Part shown: positions 1 to 8,542 of the stretch, piece after piece
Layout: the number at the start of each line of letters is the position of its first letter
Numbering within the stretch: position 1 is the stretch's first letter
Source: Massilia antarctica
GTDB lineage: Bacteria > Pseudomonadota > Gammaproteobacteria > Burkholderiales > Burkholderiaceae_D
Direction of reading: 5' to 3'
NCBI RefSeq assembly: GCF_015689335.1
Contig: NZ_CP065053.1
Coordinates: forward strand, 3,348,001-3,412,000
DNA length: 64,000 nt
Program-made: the position numbers and the translations under genes
Notes under the pieces: generated by a model
What the model was told of the DNA's origin: nothing
What the model saw: only the letters and a program-made list of their open reading frames with translations
Databases searched by the model: none

Positions 1-1
1 T

Positions 2-2083
2 TTCCTGAACAGCCTGCTGGTCGAATTGAAGCGGCATAAATTTGCCACTCCGGTATTCCTGCTGGTGATCCTGTCGATGATCATCCTGCCGCTGCCGCCG
101 GTGCTGCTCGATGTGCTGTTTACCTTCAACATCGTGCTGGCCATGATCGTCATCCTGGTGTCGGTTTCGGCCAAGCGGCCGCTCGACTTCTCGGTCTTCC
201 CGAGCGTCATTCTCGGCACCACCATGCTGCGCCTGACCCTGAACGTGGCCTCGACCCGGGTGGTGCTGCTGCACGGCCACCAGGGCACGGACGCAGCCGG
301 TAAAGTGATCGAAGCCTTCGCCAACGTGGTTATCGGCGGCAATTTCGTGGTTGGCTTCGTGGTGTTCGTGATTTTGATGATCATTAACTTCGCGGTGGTG
401 ACCAAGGGCGCCGAACGGATTTCGGAAGTGTCCGCGCGGTTTACCCTGGACGCGCTGCCGGGCAAGCAGATGGCCATCGACGCCGACCTCAACGCCGGCC
501 TGATCAACCAGGAAAAAGCCCAGGTGCGGCGGCGCGACGTGGCCGCCGAAGCCGACTTCTACGGCGCCATGGACGGGGCCTCGAAGTTCGTGCGCGGCGA
601 TGCCGTCGCCAGTATCCTGATTCTCATCATCAACATGGTGGGCGGGGTGGCCATCGGTTCGCTGATGCACAAGCTGTCTTTCGGCGACGCCTTCCGCCAG
701 TACGCGCTGCTGACCATCGGCGACGGCCTGGTGGCGCAGATCCCGGCGCTGCTGCTGTCGGCCGCCGCAGCGATTCTGGTGACCCGGATCAGCGACGCGG
801 GCGACTTCGAGCAGCAGGTCGGCGGGCAATTGCTGGCCTCGCCGGCGGTGCTGTACAGCGCCTCGGGCATGATGCTGGTGCTGGCCATGGTGCCGGGCAT
901 GCCGTGGCTAATGTTCGGCATCTTCGCCATCGTGCTCGGCTATGTCGGCTGGCGCCTGGCGCGCATGGTCAAGGCGCCCGACATGGCGGGGGTAGCAGCA
1001 ATCGAAGCGGCCCTGCGCGACGAGCGCGCGCCCGACCTCGAATGGCACCAGTTGCCGGCCGTGCAGCCCTTGACAGTGGCGGTGGGCTACAAGCTGGTCG
1101 GGCTGGTCGACGCCGCCCAGGGCGAGCCGCTCACCAAGCGCATCAAGGGCGTGCGCCAGAGCCTGTCGGAAGCGATGGGGCTGCTGCTGCCGCCGATCAA
1201 TGTGCGCGACGACTTGTCCTTGCGCCCGACCCAGTACGCGATCATGCTCAGCGGCACCGTGGTGGCGGAAGCCGAAGTGGTGCCGGACTGCCTGATGGCG
1301 ATTCCCTCGCCCTCGGTGTACGGCCATCTCGACGGCATACCCGGGGTCGAACCGGCGTACGGCATGGCCATCACGTGGATCGCGCCGGCCGACAAGGCCC
1401 ATGCGCTGGGGCTGGGCTACCAGGTGGTCGAGGTACCGAGCGCGATCGCCACGCACTGCTCGAAGGTGGTGCGCGATTATCTGCCGGATCTGTTCCGCCA
1501 TGAAGACGTGCCGGCGATCCTGGAGCGGCTGGCGGCGCTGTCGCCGAAACTGTCGTCGGCGCTGGACAAGGCATTGACGCATACCCAGCTGCTGCGGGTG
1601 TTCCGCGTGCTGCTGGCGGAAAATGTGTCGCTCAAGGATATCGTGGTGATCGGCACCACCTTGCTCGACAGCTCGGAAACGACCAAGGATCCGATCCTGC
1701 TGGCGGCCGAGGTACGCTGCGCGCTGCGGCGCCAGATCGTCACGGCGCTGTTCGGGAAGAAGAAGGAAATGCCGGCGTTCAATCTGTCGGCCGAGCTGGA
1801 GAATATGCTGCTGGGTTCCCTGAACCAGGCGCGCCAGGGCGGGAAGGTCGCGCTCGACAATTTCCCGATCGATCCGCAACTGTTGTCGCAGCTGCAGCTG
1901 AACATGCCGGTGGCGCGCGAGCAGATGAAGCAGCAGCAAAGTGCGCCGCTGCTGCTGGTGCTGCCGCAGATCAGGCCCTTGCTGGCGCGTTATGCGCGCC
2001 TGTTCGCCCCGGGATTGCATGTGCTTTCTTACAACGAAATCCCCGAAAACCGCGATGTGAGCATTGTCGGGACGGTCGGATAA
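2..2083 (+). CDS. flhA: Flagellar biosynthesis protein FlhA (5' partial)
   Basis: Inner-membrane core of the flagellar type III export gate, which moves rod, hook and filament subunits across the membrane together with FlhB and FliP/Q/R. The N-terminal half has the hydrophobic segments and the family signature RLTLNVASTR, then KGAERISEVSARF and PGKQMAIDADLNAGL of the FHIPEP loop. The C-terminal ~350 residues are the soluble substrate/chaperone docking domain, ending SIVGTVG. The frame is open to the left edge, so the real start lies outside the window. A TTG at 26 is the first in-window candidate, but it would drop residues present in FlhA homologues. A virulence-type SctV is less likely because four flagellin genes follow. 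Confidence 0.93.
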   Translation, partial: FLNSLLVELKRHKFATPVFLLVILSMIILPLPPVLLDVLFTFNIVLAMIVILVSVSAKRPLDFSVFPSVILGTTMLRLTLNVASTRVVLLHGHQGTDAAGKVIEAFANVVIGGNFVVGFVVFVILMIINFAVVTKGAERISEVSARFTLDALPGKQMAIDADLNAGLINQEKAQVRRRDVAAEADFYGAMDGASKFVRGDAVASILILIINMVGGVAIGSLMHKLSFGDAFRQYALLTIGDGLVAQIPALLLSAAAAILVTRISDAGDFEQQVGGQLLASPAVLYSASGMMLVLAMVPGMPWLMFGIFAIVLGYVGWRLARMVKAPDMAGVAAIEAALRDERAPDLEWHQLPAVQPLTVAVGYKLVGLVDAAQGEPLTKRIKGVRQSLSEAMGLLLPPINVRDDLSLRPTQYAIMLSGTVVAEAEVVPDCLMAIPSPSVYGHLDGIPGVEPAYGMAITWIAPADKAHALGLGYQVVEVPSAIATHCSKVVRDYLPDLFRHEDVPAILERLAALSPKLSSALDKALTHTQLLRVFRVLLAENVSLKDIVVIGTTLLDSSETTKDPILLAAEVRCALRRQIVTALFGKKKEMPAFNLSAELENMLLGSLNQARQGGKVALDNFPIDPQLLSQLQLNMPVAREQMKQQQSAPLLLVLPQIRPLLARYARLFAPGLHVLSYNEIPENRDVSIVGTVG

Positions 2084-2119
2084 ATATCCCAACCGGGGTC
2101 AGGCCCCAAGTTTCCCCCG

Positions 2120-2149
2120 CCGTCGCCCCCGCGCAGGCGGGGGCGACGG
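2120..2149. terminator. Strong GC hairpin between convergent flhA and FliK-like genes
   Basis: Perfect inverted repeat with 13-bp arms (2120-2132 and 2137-2149) and a 4-nt loop. It sits between the 3' ends of two convergent genes. There is no clear T-run, so it is a bidirectional hairpin terminator only by position and stability. Confidence 0.55.
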
Positions 2150-2170
2150 ATCATAGCGCGGGGCGACGGC

Positions 2171-3088
2171 TCATGGTTCGCCGTAAGCCCTGTCCCCCGG
2201 CAACGGCCTCTGGGTGAAGCGCACCGTCGTGGTCGCATCGGGCCTGCTCGGGCCAGCCAGCAGCAGCGCCACTTCCGCCATCGCCCGGAACAGGGACGGC
2301 GGCAGGACGGCGCTGACCTGGGCCGAATACTGTTCCAGCGGCTTGCCCGGCCATAATCCCTGCCGGACGCTGACCCGCGCCAGCCGCAGCCCGGCCTGCT
2401 CGACGGCGATCTTGAGCCCCGGCAGCGCCTGGCGCAACTGCGCCAGCGCGCGCGGATGCTCGGCCGCCAGCTCCATCAAGACGCCATCGACCAGTTCCAG
2501 CTGCACCGTGGCGTGGCTGCCGTCGGCCAGCACCACGTCGAGCCGCAAGGCCGCCTTGGCGCGCTTGCGCCGGCTGGGCGGGGGATCGGGCAGGCCGGTC
2601 AGCAGGCGCAGCGCCAGTTGCTGGCCACCCGCCCCCGGCAGCACGAAACGCCACGCTTCCGGATGCCACATCATGGTTTGCTGCCCCGTGGGGGGTGTCT
2701 GCAAGGCGTGCTGCACGCCCGACATCAAGAGCTTGCCCGGCATAAATTGGGCGCGTCCCTGCTCCTGCAGCGTCGCCAACTGGGCGCCGTAGGCCCGCAC
2801 CATGGTGCGCCAGGCGTTGGCAAGGCTGGCGCCGTCGAGCACCGGCCAGGCCAGCTGGCGCGCCATGAAGACCTGGTCGGTGCGCATCGAGGCGCTTTCG
2901 TTCAGGTTGCCCGGCAGGCCGGCGCCCGCCCCCGGCGCGGGCAGCGGCTCGGACGCGGGCAGCGGCACGCCCATGCCCATGCCCGCCACCCGCGCCGTCG
3001 CTGGCGCCGGCAGCAAGGACACCGGCGCCAGCGGTGCAATCAACGGCGCGCCCAGCGGTAGCGAAGAGATCGTAGACATGGCGTTCAC
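2171..3088 (-). CDS. FliK-like flagellar hook-length control family protein
   Basis: 305-residue protein with a Pro/Ala/Gly-rich N-terminus and a folded C-terminal half. Residues ~180-245 (LRLDVVLADGSHATVQLELV, then LRQALPGLKIAVEQAGLRLA) follow the pattern of the FliK C-terminal domain: beta strands rich in small residues, then an amphipathic helix of the type LPxLxxxLxxxGLxL. FliK is an exported ruler that switches export specificity from hook to filament. The position between flhA and the flagellin cluster fits. The start is GTG at 3088, with an ATG at 3079 (MSTISS) as the alternative; neither has a convincing ribosome binding site. The family call rests on pattern, not on alignment. Confidence 0.6.
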   Translation of the reverse strand: MNAMSTISSLPLGAPLIAPLAPVSLLPAPATARVAGMGMGVPLPASEPLPAPGAGAGLPGNLNESASMRTDQVFMARQLAWPVLDGASLANAWRTMVRAYGAQLATLQEQGRAQFMPGKLLMSGVQHALQTPPTGQQTMMWHPEAWRFVLPGAGGQQLALRLLTGLPDPPPSRRKRAKAALRLDVVLADGSHATVQLELVDGVLMELAAEHPRALAQLRQALPGLKIAVEQAGLRLARVSVRQGLWPGKPLEQYSAQVSAVLPPSLFRAMAEVALLLAGPSRPDATTTVRFTQRPLPGDRAYGEP

Positions 3089-3101
3089 GCATGGTCAGGA
3101 T

Positions 3102-3134
3102 AAAAAAAGAGCCAGCCCGGTTGCCGGCTGGCTC
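3102..3134 (-). terminator. Rho-independent terminator of flagellin copy 1
   Basis: On the minus strand a 9-bp stem (3126-3134 with 3109-3117) is followed by seven T, 36 nt after the flagellin stop. Confidence 0.85.
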
Positions 3135-3170
3135 GGTCGTTCCCGGCTGAAGCGCCGGCGGCCGTGCCGG

Positions 3171-4031
3171 TTATTGCAGCAAGGACATGACCATCGAGGA
3201 CATGCTGTTGCTCTGTTTCAGCATGGCGGTACCGGCTTGCAGCAGCATCTGGCTGGTGGTCATTTTCGAGCTTTCGTTGGCGAAGTCGACGTCCATGATG
3301 CGGCCGGTGGCGGCCTTGCTGTTGGTGCTGATGTTCGACAGGTTGTTGTAGACGTGTTCCAGGCGGTTGGCCGAGGCGCCCAGCGACGAGCGCACGTTGC
3401 CGATCGAGGCGATCGCGGTCGAGAGCTTGTCGATCGTGGTCGAGGCGGTGCCCACGCCGGTCAGTTCGGTGCCGACCGTGTTCGGGGCGGCGTAGTTGGC
3501 GGTGGTGGCGCCGACGTCGGTGCCCAGGGTGGTCATGGCGGCCGACATGTCGACCGTCATTTTCTCGCTGGTGCTCGAACCGATCTGGAACGTCATGGCC
3601 GAGGCGATGGTGCCGCCGACGAGCAGCTTGGCGCCGCCGAAGGAGGTGTTGGTCAGCACGTTATTCAGTTCGGTACCCAGGGCATCGTATTCCGACTGCA
3701 TCGCGGTCTTGTCGGCCGAGGTGGAGGAGGCATCGGCCGCTTGCGTGGCCAGATCTTTCATCCGCACCATCATATTGCTTACTTCATCGAGCGCGCCTTC
3801 CGCGGTCTGCAGCATCGAGGTCGAGTTCTGGGTGTTGCGCATCGCGACGGCCATGCCGCTGGTCTGGGCTTTCAGGCGGGTGGCGATTTGCAGGCCGGCG
3901 GCATCGTCCATCGATGAATTGATGCGGTAGCCGGTCGACAGGCGGGTCATCGAGGTCGACAGCTCGCCCTGGGTGCGGTTGATCGAGTTTTGTGCGGACA
4001 GGGCAGCATTGTTGGTGTGAAGGCTCAGCAT
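3171..4031 (-). CDS. fliC: Flagellin, tandem copy 1
   Basis: 286-residue filament subunit. The D0/D1 N-terminus (MLSLHTNNAALSAQNSINR; LSTGYRINSSMDDAAGLQI) and C-terminus (SNISTNSKAATGRIMDVDFA ... SMVMSLLQ) are almost identical to the other three copies. Differences concentrate in the short central region, about residues 155-215, so only a minimal surface-exposed D2/D3 is present. The start is the ATG at 4031, behind GGAGTTTGATC; a TTG two codons upstream is less likely. This copy is the only one with NESSK instead of SESSK near the C-terminus. It has its own promoter block (4095-4140) and terminator. Confidence 0.95.
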   Translation of the reverse strand: MLSLHTNNAALSAQNSINRTQGELSTSMTRLSTGYRINSSMDDAAGLQIATRLKAQTSGMAVAMRNTQNSTSMLQTAEGALDEVSNMMVRMKDLATQAADASSTSADKTAMQSEYDALGTELNNVLTNTSFGGAKLLVGGTIASAMTFQIGSSTSEKMTVDMSAAMTTLGTDVGATTANYAAPNTVGTELTGVGTASTTIDKLSTAIASIGNVRSSLGASANRLEHVYNNLSNISTNSKAATGRIMDVDFANESSKMTTSQMLLQAGTAMLKQSNSMSSMVMSLLQ

Positions 4032-4094
4032 GATCAAACTCCAGGTATGCGGGGTGGGGGTTGTCGGAGCCGCGGTGTGCTGCGCTCTTACAAG

Positions 4095-4140
4095 TACAAG
4101 ACGACCGTTTCGGCGGGCGCGTTAAGTGCCGCATGGAAAT
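4095..4140 (-). promoter_or_regulatory. Conserved promoter block of flagellin copy 1
   Basis: Minus strand reads TTTCCAT..GGCACTTAA, 15 nt, then GGTCGTCTTGTA. The same elements at the same spacing precede all four flagellins, with variable sequence between them. The pattern is probably a FliA (sigma-28) promoter, although the -10 part differs from the enterobacterial GCCGATAA. Confidence 0.6.
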
Positions 4141-4163
4141 TAATCGAACTATTTTTCGTGCAT

Positions 4164-4191
4164 AAAAAAAGCCAGCCGGATGAGGGCTGGC
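4164..4191 (-). terminator. Rho-independent terminator of flagellin copy 2
   Basis: 7-bp stem GCCAGCC/GGCTGGC on the minus strand, followed by seven T, 54 nt downstream of the flagellin stop. Confidence 0.85.
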
Positions 4192-4245
4192 TGGAACGAC
4201 ACCCGGCTGAGGCAGCCGGGCTTGGTGCGCATGAACGATGGCCGA

Positions 4246-5100
4246 TTACTGCAGCAGGGACATGACCATCGAGGACATGCTGTTGCTCTGCTTGAGCATG
4301 GCGGTGCCGGCTTGCAGCAGCATCTGGCTGGTGGTCATTTTCGAGCTTTCGCTGGCGAAGTCGACGTCCATGATGCGGCCGGTGGCGGCCTTGCTGTTGG
4401 TGCTGATGTTCGACAGGTTGTTGTAGACGTGTTCCAGGCGGTTGGCCGAGGCGCCCAGGGATGAGCGCACGGTGCCGATCGAGGCCAGCGCGGTCGAGAG
4501 CAGGTCGATGGTGGCGTTGGCGCTGGCGGTCAGTTCGGTGCCCGGGGTGCCCGGCACGGTGTAGGTGCCGCTGGTGGCGCCGATGGCGGTGTTCATGGCG
4601 GTCACGTCGGTGGCCAGGTTGACCGTCATTTTTTCGCTGGTGCTTGAACCGATCTGGAAGGTCATCGAGGAAGCGATGGTGCCGCCGATCAGCAGCTTGG
4701 CGCCGCCGAAGGTGGTGTTGGTCATCACGTTGCTCAATTCCTTGCCGAGCGCATCGTACTCGGACTGCATGGCGGTCTTGTCGGCCGTGGTCGAGGAGGC
4801 ATCGGACGCCTGGGTGGCCAGATCCTTCATGCGCACCACCATATTGCTCACTTCGTCGAGCGCGCCTTCAGCGGTCTGCAGCATCGAGGTCGAGTTCTGG
4901 GTGTTGCGCATGGCAACGGCCATGCCGCTGGTCTGGGCTTTCAGGCGGGTGGCGATTTGCAGGCCGGCGGCGTCGTCCATCGACGAATTGATGCGGTAGC
5001 CGGTCGACAGGCGGGTCATCGAGGTCGACAGCTCGCCCTGGGTGCGGTTGATCGAATTTTGCGCGGACAGGGCAGCGTTGTTGGTGTGAAGGCTCAGCAT
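4246..5100 (-). CDS. fliC: Flagellin, tandem copy 2
   Basis: 284-residue flagellin, the most divergent of the four in the centre: it reads TYTVPGTPGTELTASANAT where the others have NYAAPNTVGTEL or similar. D0/D1 ends are conserved. Unlike copies 3 and 4 it has SLGASANRL (shared with copy 1) instead of GLGASANRL. The ATG at 5100 follows GGAGTTTGACC. It ends in a terminator at 4164-4191 and starts from a promoter block at 5165-5210, so it is a monocistronic unit. Confidence 0.95.
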   Translation of the reverse strand: MLSLHTNNAALSAQNSINRTQGELSTSMTRLSTGYRINSSMDDAAGLQIATRLKAQTSGMAVAMRNTQNSTSMLQTAEGALDEVSNMVVRMKDLATQASDASSTTADKTAMQSEYDALGKELSNVMTNTTFGGAKLLIGGTIASSMTFQIGSSTSEKMTVNLATDVTAMNTAIGATSGTYTVPGTPGTELTASANATIDLLSTALASIGTVRSSLGASANRLEHVYNNLSNISTNSKAATGRIMDVDFASESSKMTTSQMLLQAGTAMLKQSNSMSSMVMSLLQ

Positions 5101-5164
5101 GGTCAAACTCCTGGGGGTTGGGTGGTTGCTTCTCGGAGCCGCACTGGTGTCGCGCTCTCATCAA

Positions 5165-5210
5165 TACAAGGCGACACTTTGATCGAGATCATTAAGTGCC
5201 ACATGGAAAT
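5165..5210 (-). promoter_or_regulatory. Conserved promoter block of flagellin copy 2
   Basis: Minus strand ATTTCCATGTGGCACTTAA, 15 nt, TGTCGCCTTGTA. Spacing is identical to the other three copies although the 15-nt spacer sequence is unrelated. Confidence 0.6.
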
Positions 5211-5267
5211 ATATTGAAAATAAATCGGCGTATGACCGTTATGGAACTATTGCGGCGCGCATGGACG

Positions 5268-5294
5268 AAAAAAAACCAGCCGGTGGGCGGCTGG
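5268..5294 (-). terminator. Rho-independent terminator of flagellin copy 3
   Basis: Minus-strand stem CCAGCC/GGCTGG (5289-5294 with 5276-5281) followed by eight T. Confidence 0.8.
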
Positions 5295-5334
5295 CTTTCG
5301 TGGACAAGCCGGCTCGGCCGGGCTTGCCTGGGGA

Positions 5335-6192
5335 TTACTGCAGCAGCGACATGACCATCGAGGACATGCTGTTGCTCTGTTTCAGCATGGAGGTGCCGGC
5401 TTGCAGCAGCATCTGGCTGGTGGTCATTTTCGAGCTTTCGCTGGCGAAGTCGACGTCCATGATGCGGCCGGTGGCAGCCTTGCTGTTGGTGCTGATGTTC
5501 GACAGGTTGTTGTAGACGTGTTCCAGGCGGTTGGCCGAAGCGCCCAGACCCGAACGCACGGTGCCGATCGAGGCGATCGCGGTCGAGAGCAGGTCGATGG
5601 TGGCCGAGGCGCCGCCGCCGGTCAGTTCGGTGCCGACCGTGTTCGGAGCGACGTAGTTGGCGGTGGTGGCGGTGACGTCGGCCACCAGGGTGGTCATGTC
5701 GGCGCTCATGTTGACCGTCATTTTCTCGCTGGTGCTCGAACCGATCTGGAAGGTCATGGCCGAGGCGATGGTGCCGCCGACGAGCAGCTTGGCGCCGCCG
5801 AAGGAGGTGTTTTTCAGTACGTTGTTCAGTTCGGTGCCGAGGGCATCGTATTCCGACTGCATGGCGGTCTTGTCGGCGCCAGTGGAAGAGGCATCGGCCG
5901 CTTGCGTCGCCAGATCCTTCATGCGCACCATCATGTTGCTTACTTCATCGAGCGCGCCTTCCGCGGTCTGCAGCATCGAGGTCGAGTTCTGGGTGTTGCG
6001 CATCGCTACGGCCATGCCGCTGGTCTGGGCCTTCAGGCGGGTGGCGATCTGCAGGCCGGCGGCGTCGTCCATCGACGAATTGATGCGATAGCCGGTCGAC
6101 AAACGGGTCATCGAGGTCGACAGCTCGCCCTGGGTGCGGTTGATCGAATTTTGCGCGGACAGGGCAGCGTTGTTGGTGTGAAGGCTCAGCAT
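5335..6192 (-). CDS. fliC: Flagellin, tandem copy 3
   Basis: 285-residue flagellin. It shares NYVAPNTVGTELTGGG-type central sequence with copies 1 and 4, and TSMLKQSNSMSSMVMSLLQ at the C-terminus with copy 4. An open frame continues 31 codons upstream, but the ATG at 6192 behind GGAGTTTGACC matches the other three starts and places MLSLHT at the N-terminus. Mosaic sharing of short sequence blocks between copies suggests gene conversion after duplication (inference). Confidence 0.95.
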   Translation of the reverse strand: MLSLHTNNAALSAQNSINRTQGELSTSMTRLSTGYRINSSMDDAAGLQIATRLKAQTSGMAVAMRNTQNSTSMLQTAEGALDEVSNMMVRMKDLATQAADASSTGADKTAMQSEYDALGTELNNVLKNTSFGGAKLLVGGTIASAMTFQIGSSTSEKMTVNMSADMTTLVADVTATTANYVAPNTVGTELTGGGASATIDLLSTAIASIGTVRSGLGASANRLEHVYNNLSNISTNSKAATGRIMDVDFASESSKMTTSQMLLQAGTSMLKQSNSMSSMVMSLLQ

Positions 6193-6257
6193 GGTCAAAC
6201 TCCTGGGTGTTGGGGGTGGGGGCCGTTCGGAGCCGCACTGTGTCGCGCTCTTGTCAC

Positions 6258-6302
6258 TACAAGGCGACGGCTGCGGGTCGGGCATTAAGTGCTACATGGA
6301 AA
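6258..6302 (-). promoter_or_regulatory. Conserved promoter block of flagellin copy 3
   Basis: Minus strand ATTTCCATGTAGCACTTAA, 15 nt, CGTCGCCTTGTA, in register with the blocks of the sister genes. Confidence 0.6.
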
Positions 6303-6349
6303 TATATTTGCGTATTATCAGTCTGGACACGCCGCGGCGCGGGCGGACG

Positions 6350-6377
6350 AAAAAAAACCAGCCGGGTGGACGGCTGG
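6350..6377 (-). terminator. Rho-independent terminator of flagellin copy 4
   Basis: Minus-strand stem CCAGCC/GGCTGG (6372-6377 with 6358-6363), then an eight-T tract. Confidence 0.8.
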
Positions 6378-6417
6378 CTTTCGTGGGGAACCCGGCTCGG
6401 CCGGGCATCCCTGGGGA

Positions 6418-7278
6418 TTACTGCAGCAGGGACATGACCATCGAGGACATGCTGTTGCTCTGTTTCAGCATGGAGGTGCCGGCTTGCAGCAGCATCTGGC
6501 TGGTGGTCATTTTCGAGCTTTCGCTGGCGAAGTCGACGTCCATGATGCGGCCGGTAGCAGCCTTGCTGTTGGTGCTGATGTTCGACAGGTTGTTGTAGAC
6601 GTGTTCCAGGCGGTTGGCCGAAGCGCCCAGACCTGAACGCACGGCGCCGATCGAGGCGATCGCGGTCGACAGCTTGTCGATCGTGGTCGAGGCGGTGCCG
6701 GCGGCGGTCAGTTCGGTGCCGACCGTGTTCGGGGTGACATAGTTGGCGGTGGTCGCGGTGACGTCGGTGACCAGGGTGCCCATGCTGGCCGACAGGTCGA
6801 CCGTCATTTTCTCGCTGGTGCTCGAACCGATCTGGAAGGTCATGGCCGAGGCGATGGTGCCGCCGACGAGCAGCTTGGCGCCGCCGAAGGAGGTGTTGGT
6901 CAGCACGTTATTCAGTTCGGTACCCAGGGCATCGTATTCCGACTGCATGGCGGTCTTGTCGGCCGAGGTGGAGGAGGCGTCGGCCGCTTGCGTGGCCAGA
7001 TCCTTCATGCGCACCATCATGTTGCTTACTTCATCGAGCGCGCCTTCAGCGGTCTGCAGCATCGAGGTCGAGTTCTGGGTGTTGCGCATCGCAACGGCCA
7101 TGCCGCTGGTCTGGGCTTTCAGGCGGGTGGCGATTTGCAGGCCGGCGGCGTCGTCCATCGACGAATTGATGCGGTAGCCGGTCGACAGGCGGGTCATCGA
7201 GGTCGACAGCTCGCCTTGGGTGCGGTTGATCGAATTTTGCGCGGACAGGGCAGCATTGTTGGTGTGAAGGCTCAGCAT
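6418..7278 (-). CDS. fliC: Flagellin, tandem copy 4 (first of the array in transcription direction)
   Basis: 286-residue flagellin at the upstream end of the array. The central segment reads NYVTPNTVGTELTAAGTAST, closest to copy 1 (AGTAST/VGTAST, followed by TIDKLSTAIASIG in both), while the C-terminal TSMLKQ matches copy 3. The open frame extends 30 codons past the start, but the ATG at 7278 follows GGAGTTTGATC as in copy 1. With four filament subunits of nearly equal length, the cell could build mixed filaments or keep one dominant and several minor flagellins; the sequence does not show which. Confidence 0.95.
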   Translation of the reverse strand: MLSLHTNNAALSAQNSINRTQGELSTSMTRLSTGYRINSSMDDAAGLQIATRLKAQTSGMAVAMRNTQNSTSMLQTAEGALDEVSNMMVRMKDLATQAADASSTSADKTAMQSEYDALGTELNNVLTNTSFGGAKLLVGGTIASAMTFQIGSSTSEKMTVDLSASMGTLVTDVTATTANYVTPNTVGTELTAAGTASTTIDKLSTAIASIGAVRSGLGASANRLEHVYNNLSNISTNSKAATGRIMDVDFASESSKMTTSQMLLQAGTSMLKQSNSMSSMVMSLLQ

Positions 7279-7340
7279 GATCAAACTCCAGGTGTAGGGG
7301 GTGGGGGCTTCGGAGTCGCAGTGCTTTGCGCTCTCCCAAG

Positions 7341-7386
7341 TACAAGACGACCGTTTCTCCCAAGTCATTAAGTGCCGTATGGAAAT
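7341..7386 (-). promoter_or_regulatory. Conserved promoter block of flagellin copy 4
   Basis: Minus strand TTTCCATACGGCACTTAA, 15 nt, GGTCGTCTTGTA, followed by a ~63-nt leader to the ATG. Confidence 0.6.
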
Positions 7387-7548
7387 AATTTGAAATTTTT
7401 TCCGTGGCGGCCGGAAAACACTGCCATCTATCCATATTTCTCTTTGTAATGAATGACTTAGTGAATGCCTGACCCGATTGAGAACGCTTAAACCCGGGCC
7501 GCCGGGCTGGCGCCAAGATGAGGTTCTTTCATCGTGCGGAGCGCTATC

Positions 7549-8517
7549 ATGAAATGTTTGCTTAAATCATCTGTCTTCTTGTTCGCCCTGTCTTGCCTGG
7601 CCCATGGCGCGGGGGCCGAGCCGCCATCCACGGCCCAGCGCGCGGGCGGTGCGGTGCGCACGATCGTGGTGGGCGGGGAAACCCTGGTCATGAAGGGTGA
7701 GCGACTCATCGCCAGACTGACAGATGAGCAAAGCACGCATTACTTCTATAAAGAGGGCCGGCTGTCCAATGTCTACCGTTCGGACGGCAGGTTCGCCAGC
7801 TATGACTACGACGACGACAAGCGGCTGGAGCGGATTGAATTTTCCGATGGAACGGTGCAGCGGGCGGTGTATCGGGCCGGAATCCTGGTCTCGCTCGACA
7901 GTTCCTCGGGCCAGCGCATGATCATGGCGGCGGCGCCGGCGCCGGCGCTGGACAAACCGGTGGCTGCCGCCGCCGGCAAGGAAGGGCAGCTCAAGTCCGC
8001 GGCTGTCCCCCCTGGCGCGGGAACGGCGGCGGTGCTGTCGGCGCCGGATGCCCTGAATAAAAAACTGCTGGCCATCGTGGGCTGGGAAGAAAAGAGCTGG
8101 GAATGCCGTCTCGCGCCCGATGAACGGACCATTTGCATCGGGCGCGGCGGCGGCGGGGGCGGGGGCGACAGTGGCGGCGACAGCGACAGCGGCGGCGCCC
8201 CCTATGGAGGCATCGGCTGGACTCCCGGAGATGGCGCCCCCTCGGGCGGCGGCCACGGTGGCGGCGACAGCGGTGGTGGAAACGGCGATGGTTACGGTGG
8301 CGATGGCGGAAACGGCGACGGCTACGGCGGCGGCGGCCCGCGTTACCCGACCAATTTGCCCACGCGCATGAGTTGCCTGTCCGCTGCGAGCGAGACCTTC
8401 GAGATCATGCGCGACGAGGTATGCACAATGGTCCGGGATCCAACCATCTGCATGGAGCAGAACTTATTGCTCTTTCAGCAGCTGTGGCAAGAATGCATCG
8501 CCAGGTTCCCCCACTAA
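7549..8517 (+). CDS. Secreted protein with RHS/YD-like strands and Gly-rich stretch, unknown function
   Basis: 322-residue protein not recognised as a named family. A signal peptide is evident (MKCLLKSSVFLFALSCLAHG-A). Residues ~45-130 contain short YD/RHS-like beta repeats (HYFYKEGRLSNVYRSDGRFA, SYDYDDDKRLERIEFSDGT). About residues 205-275 are almost only Gly, Asp and Ser with a few Tyr/Asn. The C-terminus has four Cys (SCLS, EVCTM, ICMEQ, ECIAR) that may form disulfides in the periplasm or outside the cell. ATG at 7549 is preferred over an upstream GTG because GGAG lies 7 nt before it. A small gene follows 25 nt downstream, so the two are probably co-transcribed. Confidence 0.8.
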   Translation: MKCLLKSSVFLFALSCLAHGAGAEPPSTAQRAGGAVRTIVVGGETLVMKGERLIARLTDEQSTHYFYKEGRLSNVYRSDGRFASYDYDDDKRLERIEFSDGTVQRAVYRAGILVSLDSSSGQRMIMAAAPAPALDKPVAAAAGKEGQLKSAAVPPGAGTAAVLSAPDALNKKLLAIVGWEEKSWECRLAPDERTICIGRGGGGGGGDSGGDSDSGGAPYGGIGWTPGDGAPSGGGHGGGDSGGGNGDGYGGDGGNGDGYGGGGPRYPTNLPTRMSCLSAASETFEIMRDEVCTMVRDPTICMEQNLLLFQQLWQECIARFPH

Positions 8518-8542
8518 GCCGTCGCCTTTGAGGAGAAAGAGC

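Noticed and set aside
2..2083. Virulence type III secretion SctV
   Set aside because: The FHIPEP region and C-terminus read as flagellar FlhA, and four flagellin genes follow.
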